Source: Duganella sp. SG902 (GTDB lineage Bacteria > Pseudomonadota > Gammaproteobacteria > Burkholderiales > Burkholderiaceae_D). From it: a stretch of 64,000 nt of DNA. Made by a program: the position numbers and the translations under genes. The stretch spans positions 1 through 64,000 of the forward strand of contig NZ_JABMJK010000010.1 in NCBI RefSeq assembly GCF_013376005.1, read 5' to 3'. How positions within the stretch are numbered: the stretch's first letter is position 1; each line of letters begins with the position of its first letter. Below the pieces are notes generated by a model. It searched no databases. It saw only the letters and a program-made list of their open reading frames with translations, and was not told where the DNA came from. This document shows positions 34,665 to 43,499 of this stretch, piece by piece.

Positions 34665-37600
34665 TCAGGATAGGCGGCGTTGCCACCAGCGTTTGCCGCC
34701 GGCGTAGGCGACGCGCGCTGGCACGCCGAGGGTGACGCGCACGCCGCCTCCCGGCGCCTCGCCGATCTCCAGTTTGCCGCCGGCGCGCGCGGCGCGCTCG
34801 CGCATGCCGGTCAGGCCATAGTGCTTTGGTTTCGGCGCGGCGTCCTTCTGAATACCGATGCCGTCGTCCTCGACCTCCAGGATGAAGTGCTCGCGCTCAT
34901 ACATCACACGCAGCTGCACGCGCCGCGCGCTGGCGTGGTGGAAGGCGTTGCGCAGCGCCTCGCGGGCGATCTCGCACGCTTCTTCCGCCACCGTTTCACG
35001 CAGCTTGCGGCGCTGCCCGGTCACGGCGATGTCGAAGGCGATAGCCGGATGCGTCTCGCGCAACTGGCGGCCCGCCTCGGCGGCGGCGCTTTCCACGTCG
35101 TCCACGCGGCCGGTGCGCAGCTCGTACACCTGATCGCGCCCCTCGATAATGGTGTCGTTGGCCTGGTCGAGGATGGGCGCGAGCTTGCCGCGCGCCTCTT
35201 CCGGCAGGCCGAGCGAGACGGTGTCCAGGCGCAGTATCAGCGACTGCACGCTTTGCAGGAAGGTGTCGTGCAAGGTGCGGGCGATGCGTTCGCGTTCGGC
35301 CATGCGCACCACCATTTTCTCAGCCACGCGGCGCGTGGCCACGCGCAGCCGGTAAAGGTAGAGCAGGTAGAGCAGGCTGGCCGCCGCCAGCCCGCACAAG
35401 CCCTTGAACCAGATGGTCTGCACGAACTTCGGCGCGATCTCGAAATCCAGCCGTGCCTCCGCGCGGCCAGGCACGCCATCCTCGTTGAAGGCGCGGACGC
35501 GGAAGGTGTAGCTGCCCGGCGCCACGTTGGTGTAATAGGCCACGCGGCGACCGGCGGCATCCTGCCAGTCTTCATCGACGCCGGATAGCTGATATTCGAA
35601 GCGCATCGCTTCAGGCTTGCGCAAGCCGGGCGCCGTGAAGTGGATGTTGAAGTTTTGCGAACCTGGCGGCAGGCGCAGGCCCGGCGTGGCGCTTCGGCTG
35701 GTGTCGCCGATCTCCACCGCCAGCACCCGCGCCGCCGGCGCCACCGGGTTGTGGCGGATCTGGCCCGGCGACAGCCGCAGCACGGCCGACGTGGTCATGA
35801 ACCACAATTGGCCCGACGGGTCGGCGTAGACGCTGGGCAGGCGGTTGTCCAGCATGGCCTGGCCCTCGTAGCCATCCAGCCTTCCGAGCAGTTCATAATC
35901 GAGCGGCAGATCCGGGTTGGCGATGGCGGCCTGCCAGGCGTCGCGGCGCACGTGCACCACGCCCTGGGCGCCGTTCAGCCAGCGGTCGCCGTTGGCGCTG
36001 ACGGCCATGCCGGAGATATTGTTGAGTACTTCCGGCCGCATGGCCTTTAGCTTGCGAAAGCCCCGGCCGGTGAACAGCGCCAGTCCCTGGTCGCCGCCGA
36101 CCAGGATGTCCTCGCGCGCATAAAGCATGGTGGCCAGGCCGATCGATCTGGCGTCGTAGGTGGTCAGCTTGCCGTTGTCGTTGAAGACAACGGTGCCGTC
36201 GCCGGTGGCGTGCCAGCGTTCGCCCGGATGGCGGCCGGCGATGCCGGTGAAGATGCGCGCCGGCAGGCTGAAGGCGCCGCGCGGCTGCCAGCGTCCATCG
36301 ACGTAGCCCATCAAGCCGGTCTGCGCCGCGGCCATCCACAGCACCTTGCCGTCGTCGACCAGGCCGGCGACATCGAGATCCGCCGGTTTGCCGTCGCGTC
36401 CCGGCGGCAGCGGCAGGCGCGTGATCTGGCCGCGATAACGCCGTTCGATGTAACGCTTGCCGGCCATGAGCAACGCGCCGTCATGGCCATTCGCCAGCAC
36501 GCTGTAGTGCTGCGGCGAGCGTTCGGGTTCGGCGTTGGGCGCCAGCCGCCAGGTCGCGCCATTGATGGCGTCGGACAGCCATACGCCGCCTTCGCTGTCG
36601 CCGGCCATGCTGAAGTTGCCGCTGGCTTGCGGCAGGCGCACCGGTATCAGGCTGTTTTCACGGAAGCGATCAAGCCCGCTTTGGGTGGCGATCCAGATAT
36701 TGCCTTCCAAGTCCTCCAGCAGCGTGTTGGTCGCGCGCGAGGTCATGGGGAGGTGTGTGTCCGCCCGGTCGGAGGCGTCGCGCACCGTCACCAGCGGGCC
36801 CTCGGCGCGCGCGCCGGCCTTCGCCACGCGGCATAACAGTTCGGGGCAGTTGCGCGTCCATAGGTTGCCGTCACGGTCGAACTGCGCGTGCACGCGCGAC
36901 TCGTACGAATTGAACGAGGGCAGCCGGGGCAAGAGCTGCCGCTGGCCGGCGGGCACGGTGGCCTGCCACGGCAGCGGCCACAATTGCCGGTCGTCGACGG
37001 TCCACAGCCGTCCATCCGGCGATTGCAGCATGGTGTGCTGATTGCGCTGGGCGTACACCAGTGTGAACTTGCCGCTGGCGCGATCGAGCCGGTAAGCGCC
37101 ATCGTCGAACAGCGACCATACCTGCCCGTACTGGTCGAGCAGCACGGTACGTGGCTGGCCTTGCGGCAGGCCTTGTTCCGCGCCTTGCTTGCGCAGCTGT
37201 CCCTGCGTGTAGAGATGCAGCCCGGTGGCGCTGGCGATCCAGACGCCACCGTCGTTATCCGGCGCCACCGTTTCGATGCTGCCGAGCGGGCTATCGAGCG
37301 GCACCGGGCTTTCCATCTGGCCGTTCTTGCGCAGCACGGACAAGCCGCCGACGGAAAAACTGATCCACAGGTCGCCGTTGGGGGCTGCGCGCAGCAGCGC
37401 CACGCGCAGCTTGGCGATCTCGCTGCCGGCCGGCATGGGGTAGCGTTCGAAGCGCACGCCGTCAAAGCGATACAGCCCGCTGGAACTGCCCAGCCACAGC
37501 CAGCCATCGGGCGTTTGCGCCATCGCCTTGATTTCGGCGGGGGCGCCATCACGCGTGCTCCAGCTGGCGTGATGGTAATCGCGCAGGCCGATATCCGGAT

Positions 37601-37688
37601 TGAGGGCGAAGGCGGGGAGGCACAGGGCCAGCGCTGCGGTCAGCGCAACCAGGGCACGCGAGCGCAGGCCGGTGGTCGATACAAGCAT
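34665..37688 (-). CDS. Propeller-type sensor histidine kinase (second of tandem pair)
   Basis: Membrane sensor kinase of 1007 aa. A signal peptide is followed by two-component-regulator propeller repeats (about 35-690; for example TPDGWLWLGSSSGLYRFDG and EDLEGNIWIATQSGLDRF), a Y_Y_Y domain (about 690-760), one membrane helix (about 765-790), HisKA_3 (RERIARTLHDTFLQSVQSL) and a HATPase_c domain (DDGIGI, GLTGMRERA). This NarL-class kinase needs a LuxR-type response regulator, none of which is in the window. The ATG at 37688 follows the upstream kinase stop by one base; the in-frame TTG four codons earlier is less likely. Confidence 0.9.
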   Translation of the reverse strand: MLVSTTGLRSRALVALTAALALCLPAFALNPDIGLRDYHHASWSTRDGAPAEIKAMAQTPDGWLWLGSSSGLYRFDGVRFERYPMPAGSEIAKLRVALLRAAPNGDLWISFSVGGLSVLRKNGQMESPVPLDSPLGSIETVAPDNDGGVWIASATGLHLYTQGQLRKQGAEQGLPQGQPRTVLLDQYGQVWSLFDDGAYRLDRASGKFTLVYAQRNQHTMLQSPDGRLWTVDDRQLWPLPWQATVPAGQRQLLPRLPSFNSYESRVHAQFDRDGNLWTRNCPELLCRVAKAGARAEGPLVTVRDASDRADTHLPMTSRATNTLLEDLEGNIWIATQSGLDRFRENSLIPVRLPQASGNFSMAGDSEGGVWLSDAINGATWRLAPNAEPERSPQHYSVLANGHDGALLMAGKRYIERRYRGQITRLPLPPGRDGKPADLDVAGLVDDGKVLWMAAAQTGLMGYVDGRWQPRGAFSLPARIFTGIAGRHPGERWHATGDGTVVFNDNGKLTTYDARSIGLATMLYAREDILVGGDQGLALFTGRGFRKLKAMRPEVLNNISGMAVSANGDRWLNGAQGVVHVRRDAWQAAIANPDLPLDYELLGRLDGYEGQAMLDNRLPSVYADPSGQLWFMTTSAVLRLSPGQIRHNPVAPAARVLAVEIGDTSRSATPGLRLPPGSQNFNIHFTAPGLRKPEAMRFEYQLSGVDEDWQDAAGRRVAYYTNVAPGSYTFRVRAFNEDGVPGRAEARLDFEIAPKFVQTIWFKGLCGLAAASLLYLLYLYRLRVATRRVAEKMVVRMAERERIARTLHDTFLQSVQSLILRLDTVSLGLPEEARGKLAPILDQANDTIIEGRDQVYELRTGRVDDVESAAAEAGRQLRETHPAIAFDIAVTGQRRKLRETVAEEACEIAREALRNAFHHASARRVQLRVMYEREHFILEVEDDGIGIQKDAAPKPKHYGLTGMRERAARAGGKLEIGEAPGGGVRVTLGVPARVAYAGGKRWWQRRLS

Positions 37689-37689
37689 C

Positions 37690-40600
37690 TTAATTTCCAA
37701 ACAGTCGGCGCCACCAGGGCGCGTGCGGCATTGCGTAGGCCCGGCGGGCCGAAAGCGTCATTGTAATGGCACAGCCCTGATCCTGCAGACTGTTGATCTC
37801 CAGGGAGGCGCCCATGCGCGCCGCCCGCTCGCGCATGCCGACCAGGCCCCAGTGGCCGTCGGCGGGCGAGGGCGACATGCCTCGACCATCGTCGGCCACC
37901 CGCAGCGTGAAGCGTTCCGCCTCGTAATCCAGACGGACTTCGATGGCGCAGGCCTGCGCATGCTGGTAGGCGTTGCGTATCGCTTCGCGGCCGATTTCGC
38001 TGATGTCGTCCACCACCGCGGCTCGCAGTGCGCGGCGCGTGCCGCCGATGTCGAGCGTGAAACGCACACCGGGGTAGCTGGCGGCCAGCAGGGTGGCGAC
38101 GTCGCGCAGGCGGCACTCCACCTCATCGGCGCCGGACGAGCGCAACTCCTGCACCTGGGCGCGGCCCTCGCTGATGCTGCTACGCGCGCTGTGCAGGACC
38201 GAGGCCAGTTTTTTGCGGGCCGCGCTGTCGTCCGGCAGTTCATCGACAGCGGCGTCCAGGCGCAACACCACCCCCTGCACGGTCTGCAGGAAGGTATCGT
38301 GCAGCGTGCGCGCGATGCGTTCGCGTTCGGCGATGCGCACTTCCATGCGCTCCTCCAGTCTTGCCGTCACCACGCGCAGGCGGTACAGGTAGAGCGCATA
38401 CAGCGCGGCGGCGGCGGCCAGCACGCAGGCGGCCTTGAACCACAGCGTTTGCACGAAGGTGGCGGGAATCTCGAATTCGACGCTGGCTGGCTGCTCGCTC
38501 CACAAGCCGTCCTCATTGGCCGCGCGCACGTGGAAGCGGTAGACGCCCGGCGTCATATTGGTGTAGTAGGCGGCACGGCGCGGGCCGGCGTCTTGCCAAT
38601 CGCTGTCGGCGCCTTCCAGCCGGTACTGGAAGCGCACTGCTTCCGGTTGGCGCAGACTGGCGGCGGTGTAGCTGATGTTGAGGTTTTTCGATCCGGGCGG
38701 CAGCATCAGCGCCGGTTCCGGCTCGTAAGTGGCGGCGCCGGCATGCAGGCCGTGCACGTGGGGCACCGGCGCCGCCGGATTGCGCGGAATGGCGCGCGTG
38801 TCGAAGCGCAGGATGCCGCCGGTGCTGGCCAGCCAAAGCTGGCCGTCCTTGTCCAGCTTCGCGCTGGCGTGACGGTTGATCAGCGAGGCCTTGCCCACGT
38901 AACCGTCGCGCTGACCGAACAGCTGGTAGCGCAGCGGCAGTTCTGGGTTGGCGACGCTGGCTTTCCAGTCGTCGCGGCGCACGTGGACCAGTCCCTTGCC
39001 GCCGTTCAGCCAACGGTCGCCATCCGGGGTGACGGCCAGCCCGGAAACGTCTTGCAGGACTTCGGGATCGGCGCTCAATAGCTGGCGGAAGCCGCCGTTG
39101 ACGAAGACCGCCAGCCCAAGGTCGCCGCTGGCGACGATGTCCTCGCCGGTGTAGATGCCGGTGGCCAGGCCGATCATGGGCGCCGGATAGGGCGTCTGCT
39201 TTTCGTTCTCATCGAGCAGCACGATGGTGCCGTCGCCGCAGGCGAGCCAAAGATGGCCTGCCTTTGTGCCGGGCACTCCCAGCAGGATGTTGGGCGGCAG
39301 CGGGAATTTGTCGCGCGGCAGCCAGGGGCCGTCGCCACGCCGTCCTATCAGGCCGGTTTGCGCGGTGACCAGCCAGAGACGCTTGCCGTCATCCGTCACA
39401 CCCAGCACAAACAGGTCCTTGGGTTTGCCGTCCGGCCCTGGCAGCGAGGGCAGCGCGATTTTTTCCACCTTGCCTCCGGCGCGGCGTTCGATCTCGCGCC
39501 CGTTGGCCAGCAGCAGCGCGCCGCTGAAATCCTTGCTCACCAGTTGCGCGTTCATCGGTTCACGCTGCGGCTCGGCGCCGTGCTTGAGGCGCCACACGGT
39601 GTTGGCGGCGGGATGGGCTGCCCACACCTGGCCGTCCGCGTCGGTAACCATGATGAAGCTCGCGGGGCTGGTCGCCTGGGGGATGCGCTGGCGCTGCAGG
39701 CGGTTGTCGCGGTAGCGGTCGATGCCTTCCAGCGTCGCCACCCAGATATTGTGCTCGCGGTCCTCGATCAGGCTATTGCCGGCCGTGTTCCAGGGAGTGC
39801 GCTGAAGTGGCGCCTGGTCAGGCGCGGGCTGCGGCACATCGATGGTGTCGGTGGCCGCGACCACGTGCGCCGGCGTCACGCACAAATCGGTCGGGCACTT
39901 GAGCCGCCACAGGTTGCCATCGCGGTCGAAACGGGCCACCCATTCGGAGCCGAAGCCGGGCGAGTTGACGATATTCGGCTTGCCTGCGCCGGCCGCCGCG
40001 CCTTCGGGCGCCGGAAGCGCCTGTATCCGCCGCTGGTTGGCGGTCCAGATGCGGCCATCGGGCGACTCGATCAGGGAGGAAGGCAAGGACAGGCTGCGCA
40101 CCGCGTTGAATTCGGCGCGGGTACGGTCATACAGATAGGCGGCGGTCACGCTGGCCACCCACAGCCGGCCGTGGCGGTCGATGCGCACGTCGGTGATCTC
40201 GCGCGGCGGCGCCCCGGCCACGGACACCGGCGACGCCTGCCGCTGATGGACGCGGAACAGGCCATTGCTGGTCACGCACCAGATATCGCCGTTGTCGTCG
40301 AACGCCAATTGCGACGAAGGCGGCATTTTGCCGACCGGGATAACGTCCTCCAGCCGTCCGTCAGGATGCAGGATCGACAGGCCGCCGCCCAGCGAGAAGG
40401 AAATGTACAAGTCGCCGTTGGGATGCGCGCGCACGAGCGTGGCGCGGCGGCGTTCATTGCGCTCGCTGCCGGGCAGGCGCTGCTTCTCGAAGCGCACACC
40501 GTCGAAGCGATACAGGCCGCTGGGACCAGTGACCCACAGCCAGCCGTCGCGCGTCTGCGCCATGCTGTGGATTTCGGGCGGCGCGCCGTCGCGGGTGGTC

Positions 40601-40698
40601 CAGCTGGCGCGGTTGTAGTCGGGGAGCGGCGTGAGTGGATTGAGCGCCTGCGCGGCGCTGGGCAGCAAGGCAAGCAGCAACAGGAGGCGAGATGGCAT
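37690..40698 (-). CDS. Propeller-type sensor histidine kinase (first of tandem pair)
   Basis: Sensor kinase of 1002 aa with the same layout as its neighbour: signal peptide, periplasmic propeller repeats (about 25-690, TRDGWLWVTGPSGLYRFDG), Y_Y_Y domain, one membrane helix, HisKA_3 (RERIARTLHDTFLQTVQGV) and HATPase_c (DDGRGM, GLVGMRERA). The two are clear paralogues; both begin the mature chain LNP...DY..ASW.TRDGAP. They are translationally close (one base between stop and ATG) and may form a heterodimer or sense related ligands. A nested hairpin lies 6 bp before the start codon in place of a Shine-Dalgarno sequence. No cognate response regulator is present. Confidence 0.9.
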   Translation of the reverse strand: MPSRLLLLLALLPSAAQALNPLTPLPDYNRASWTTRDGAPPEIHSMAQTRDGWLWVTGPSGLYRFDGVRFEKQRLPGSERNERRRATLVRAHPNGDLYISFSLGGGLSILHPDGRLEDVIPVGKMPPSSQLAFDDNGDIWCVTSNGLFRVHQRQASPVSVAGAPPREITDVRIDRHGRLWVASVTAAYLYDRTRAEFNAVRSLSLPSSLIESPDGRIWTANQRRIQALPAPEGAAAGAGKPNIVNSPGFGSEWVARFDRDGNLWRLKCPTDLCVTPAHVVAATDTIDVPQPAPDQAPLQRTPWNTAGNSLIEDREHNIWVATLEGIDRYRDNRLQRQRIPQATSPASFIMVTDADGQVWAAHPAANTVWRLKHGAEPQREPMNAQLVSKDFSGALLLANGREIERRAGGKVEKIALPSLPGPDGKPKDLFVLGVTDDGKRLWLVTAQTGLIGRRGDGPWLPRDKFPLPPNILLGVPGTKAGHLWLACGDGTIVLLDENEKQTPYPAPMIGLATGIYTGEDIVASGDLGLAVFVNGGFRQLLSADPEVLQDVSGLAVTPDGDRWLNGGKGLVHVRRDDWKASVANPELPLRYQLFGQRDGYVGKASLINRHASAKLDKDGQLWLASTGGILRFDTRAIPRNPAAPVPHVHGLHAGAATYEPEPALMLPPGSKNLNISYTAASLRQPEAVRFQYRLEGADSDWQDAGPRRAAYYTNMTPGVYRFHVRAANEDGLWSEQPASVEFEIPATFVQTLWFKAACVLAAAAALYALYLYRLRVVTARLEERMEVRIAERERIARTLHDTFLQTVQGVVLRLDAAVDELPDDSAARKKLASVLHSARSSISEGRAQVQELRSSGADEVECRLRDVATLLAASYPGVRFTLDIGGTRRALRAAVVDDISEIGREAIRNAYQHAQACAIEVRLDYEAERFTLRVADDGRGMSPSPADGHWGLVGMRERAARMGASLEINSLQDQGCAITMTLSARRAYAMPHAPWWRRLFGN

Positions 40699-40703
40699 GA
40701 TGG

Positions 40704-40740
40704 ATCCCGGAAGGCCGGCACGCGCCGGAGCATCCGGGAT
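40704..40740 (-). other. Nested hairpin before propeller kinase start / after permease
   Basis: Outer arms ATCCCGG (40704-40710) and CCGGGAT (40734-40740) enclose inner arms CCGGC (40715-40719) and GCCGG (40724-40728) with a four-base loop. It follows the permease gene by 26 bp and precedes the kinase ATG by 6 bp on the same strand. It could act as a terminator without a T-run or as a translational block on the kinase mRNA. Confidence 0.5.
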
Positions 40741-40766
40741 TCTAGCTTGAAAACGATATCAAGCGA

Positions 40767-42101
40767 TTAAGCTTGTTTAACTCCCAGCTTGTAGCCCAAG
40801 GCCAGCACCCCCAGCCAAACCGGTATCAGATATACCGACAGTTGCAAATCCGGTGTCAGGTACATCACCGCCAGGATCCCGGCCAGGAAGGCCAGGCACA
40901 GATAGTTGGTGAGCGGGTAGCCCAGGCTCTGGAACTGCGTTACCTGGCCGGCCGCCTTCTTGCGAGCGCGGAAGCGCAGGTGTATCCAGCTGATCAAGCC
41001 CCAGTTGATGATCAGGGCCGACACCACGAGGCCCATGAGGAAGCCGAAAGCCTTGGCCGGCATGAAGTAGTTGACCGCCACGCAGACGCCGGTGGCCAGC
41101 GCCGACACGCCCAGCGCCGTCAGCGGCACGCCGCGCGCGTTGACTTTCAGTAGCGCCTTCGGCGCGTTGCCTTGCCTGGCCAGACCGTACAACATGCGGG
41201 TATTCGAATACACGCCGCTGTTGTACACAGACAGCGCCGCCGTCAGTACCACCACGTTCAGCGCATGTGCGACCATGTTGCTGTTCAGGGCGTGGAAGAT
41301 CAGCACGAACGGGCTGCCGCTGGTGACCACTTTCCGCCACGGATAGAGCGACAGCAGGATGCCCAACGCGCCGATGTAAAAGATCAGGATGCGGTAAATG
41401 GCCTGGTTGGTGGCCTTGGGGATGGTGTGCGATGGGTTGTCCGCTTCGGCGGCGGTGATGCCGATCAGTTCCAGCCCGCCGAACGAGAACATGATGACCG
41501 CCATGGCCATGACCAGGCCATTCACGCCATTCGGGAAGAAGCCGCCGTGCTGCCACAGGTTGGCGACGGTGGCTTGTGGCCCGGCGTCGCCGGAGATCAG
41601 CAACCAGGCGCCAAAGCCGATCATGCCGACAATCGCCAGCACCTTGATGATGGCGAACCAGAATTCCATCTCGCCGAAGGCCTTGACGTTGAACAGGCTG
41701 ATGGCGTTGATGATGACGAAGAAGGCCAGCGCCGACATCCAGGTCGGCACGCCGGGCCACCAGTACTGGACGTAGATGCCGACCGCCGACAGCTCGGCCA
41801 TGCTGACCAGCACATACAGCACCCAGTAGTTCCAGCCCGCCATGAAGCCAGCCCAGTGGCCGCAGTACTTGTCGGCGAAATAGCTGAAGGAGCCGGCCAC
41901 CGGCTCGTCGACCACCATCTCGCCCAGCTGGCGCATGATGAAGAAGGCGATCAGGCCGGCCACGCCGTAACCCAGCAGCACCGACGGGCCGGCCATCTGG
42001 ATGGTTTGCGCGATACCGAGGAACAGACCGGTGCCGATGGCGCCGCCCAGCGCGATTAACTGAATATGCCGGCTTTTCAGGCCGCGCTTGAGTTCACTCA
42101 T
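40767..42101 (-). CDS. Amino acid permease (AAT family)
   Basis: Inner-membrane amino-acid:proton symporter of 444 aa with about 12 helices. The first helix region RHIQLIALGGAIGTGLFLG and the block MRQLGEMVVDEPVAGSFSYFADKYCGHWAGF are hallmarks of the AAT branch (AroP, AnsP, GabP, CycA). It is the last gene of the leftward ridA-dipeptidase-amidohydrolase-permease operon, 41 bp after the amidohydrolase, and would import amino acids released outside the cytoplasm by the other products. If the substrate is cyanophycin-derived, aspartate or arginine would be expected; the family alone does not decide this. Confidence 0.88.
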   Translation of the reverse strand: MSELKRGLKSRHIQLIALGGAIGTGLFLGIAQTIQMAGPSVLLGYGVAGLIAFFIMRQLGEMVVDEPVAGSFSYFADKYCGHWAGFMAGWNYWVLYVLVSMAELSAVGIYVQYWWPGVPTWMSALAFFVIINAISLFNVKAFGEMEFWFAIIKVLAIVGMIGFGAWLLISGDAGPQATVANLWQHGGFFPNGVNGLVMAMAVIMFSFGGLELIGITAAEADNPSHTIPKATNQAIYRILIFYIGALGILLSLYPWRKVVTSGSPFVLIFHALNSNMVAHALNVVVLTAALSVYNSGVYSNTRMLYGLARQGNAPKALLKVNARGVPLTALGVSALATGVCVAVNYFMPAKAFGFLMGLVVSALIINWGLISWIHLRFRARKKAAGQVTQFQSLGYPLTNYLCLAFLAGILAVMYLTPDLQLSVYLIPVWLGVLALGYKLGVKQA

Positions 42102-42110
42102 CTGCTTACC

Positions 42111-42140
42111 TATGCGAGATTAAAAGTTGATTCTCGCATA
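42111..42140 (-). other. Intercistronic hairpin before permease gene
   Basis: TATGCGAGA (42111-42119) and TCTCGCATA (42132-42140) are perfect 9-bp arms around a 12-base loop. On the minus-strand transcript it lies between amidohydrolase and permease genes, and its 3' arm runs into the AGG ribosome site of the permease. It could lower or regulate permease translation. Confidence 0.5.
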
Positions 42141-42142
42141 AC

Positions 42143-43498
42143 TCAGTCTTCGTGCACAGGCAAAGGCGTGAACTTGTAGTCGGCGCGCGCAAACTCGTGG
42201 CCGCGCTTGACGGTCAATACAACAGAGCGCACGTTGCCGATGTCCTTCAGTGGATCCTGTTTGAGGAAGACCATGTTGGCGTACTTGCCCGCTTCCAGCG
42301 TGCCGAATTCCTTCTGCTTGCCCAGCGCCTCGGCGGCGTTGGCGGTGGCGGCGATGATGGCTTCCTGCGGCGTGAAGCCGGCGTACCTGACCAGTTTCTC
42401 CAGCTCGTGGTCCACCACCGGGAAGGGATCGTCGCCGGTGTTGTCGGTATCGGTACCGGCGATGATCTTGACGCCCGCCTTGTGCATGGCGCGTGTGATG
42501 TCGCCGGCCAGCGCGATGTGACAGTGCGGGCCGTCGGATTTGTAAACGCTGAGCGTGGCGTCCACGATGGTGCCGGACTTCGCCAGCGCGGCGATGTACT
42601 GTTTAATGCCCGGATCCTCGGCCGTCAGGCCCTCATAGGATGGCTCGCCGCCATGGCCGTAGGACGTTTTGCCGGCTTCGCGCACGTGGCGCGCAATCAT
42701 GCAGGCGTGCGAGACGGCGGTCGCACCCAGCGAGTCGTAAGGCGAGGCAGGATAGACCTGCATGTGCGTCCACACCGGAAAGTGCTGGCTCCGGGCTTCC
42801 GCTATCAGCCGGCGCACCAGTGTGCCGGGCAGGTTGGCGTAGATTTTCATGCCGGTGGCGCCCGTGCCGCGCGCCTGGGCGACCGCCAGCGGCAGGCTGG
42901 TTTGCTCGTCCACTGCGTACAGCCATGGCACGCTGCCAGGTTGTTCGCCGAGGGCTGCCACCACCGTGCGCGGGTCCTTGAAGAAGCTTGGTCCGGCCAC
43001 CAGCGAGGCATAGAAAATATCCGGCGACGGAATGCGGTTCAACAGCGCGTCACGCGACAGGCCGGCTAGTTCGCGCGCGTCGCCGGCCATGTCGCGCACC
43101 CCGGTGACGCCACCGTAGATATTGCGCTTCAATTCCGCCTCGGCGTAGGGCCGGTCTGGATTGGTGGCGTAATGCACGTGCGAGTCAATCAGGCCAGGCA
43201 GCACGTACTGGCCGGCCACGTCCACCATGCGCGCGCCTTCGGTGTGGCGCGCGCTCAGTTGGGCGGCGGGCAGCACGGCCTCGATGCGATCGTCCTTGAC
43301 GATGATGGCCATGTCGGTGCGCGGCGTGGCGGCGGTACCGTCGATCAGCGTGGCGCCGCGATAGATCACGCGGCCAAGTGCCTTGCCATTCAGCCTGTCG
43401 AGACGTTCCTGCTGGACGTTGGCCTTGGGCTTTTCCTCGGCCGCGTGGACGGCGCCGCACAGGGCGGCGATGGCGATTACCGCATGTTTCAGGATCAT
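42143..43498 (-). CDS. Exported amidohydrolase (binuclear metal)
   Basis: Amidohydrolase-superfamily enzyme of 451 aa with a signal peptide (MILKHAVIAIAALCGAVHA). All expected metal ligands are visible: HVH in GLIDSHVHYATN, probable carbamylated Lys in GMKIYANL, His in WTHMQVY, His in AVSHAC and Asp in AGTDTDN. It resembles imidazolonepropionase-like and isoaspartyl-dipeptidase-like members, so a periplasmic peptidase or amidase role is plausible. I chose the ATG at 43498, one base after the dipeptidase stop, because it begins the signal peptide. In this operon the attractive substrate is an isopeptide or small dipeptide, which is an inference. Confidence 0.85.
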   Translation of the reverse strand: MILKHAVIAIAALCGAVHAAEEKPKANVQQERLDRLNGKALGRVIYRGATLIDGTAATPRTDMAIIVKDDRIEAVLPAAQLSARHTEGARMVDVAGQYVLPGLIDSHVHYATNPDRPYAEAELKRNIYGGVTGVRDMAGDARELAGLSRDALLNRIPSPDIFYASLVAGPSFFKDPRTVVAALGEQPGSVPWLYAVDEQTSLPLAVAQARGTGATGMKIYANLPGTLVRRLIAEARSQHFPVWTHMQVYPASPYDSLGATAVSHACMIARHVREAGKTSYGHGGEPSYEGLTAEDPGIKQYIAALAKSGTIVDATLSVYKSDGPHCHIALAGDITRAMHKAGVKIIAGTDTDNTGDDPFPVVDHELEKLVRYAGFTPQEAIIAATANAAEALGKQKEFGTLEAGKYANMVFLKQDPLKDIGNVRSVVLTVKRGHEFARADYKFTPLPVHED

Positions 43499-43499
43499 C

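Noticed and set aside
34665..40698. Tandem kinases as an assembly duplication
   Set aside because: The two genes share layout but differ throughout in sequence, so they are old paralogues rather than a duplicated read-out.
39253..40770. Open frame of 505 codons opposite the first propeller kinase
   Set aside because: Shadow of a clear sensor kinase gene; no ribosome site or conserved domain.
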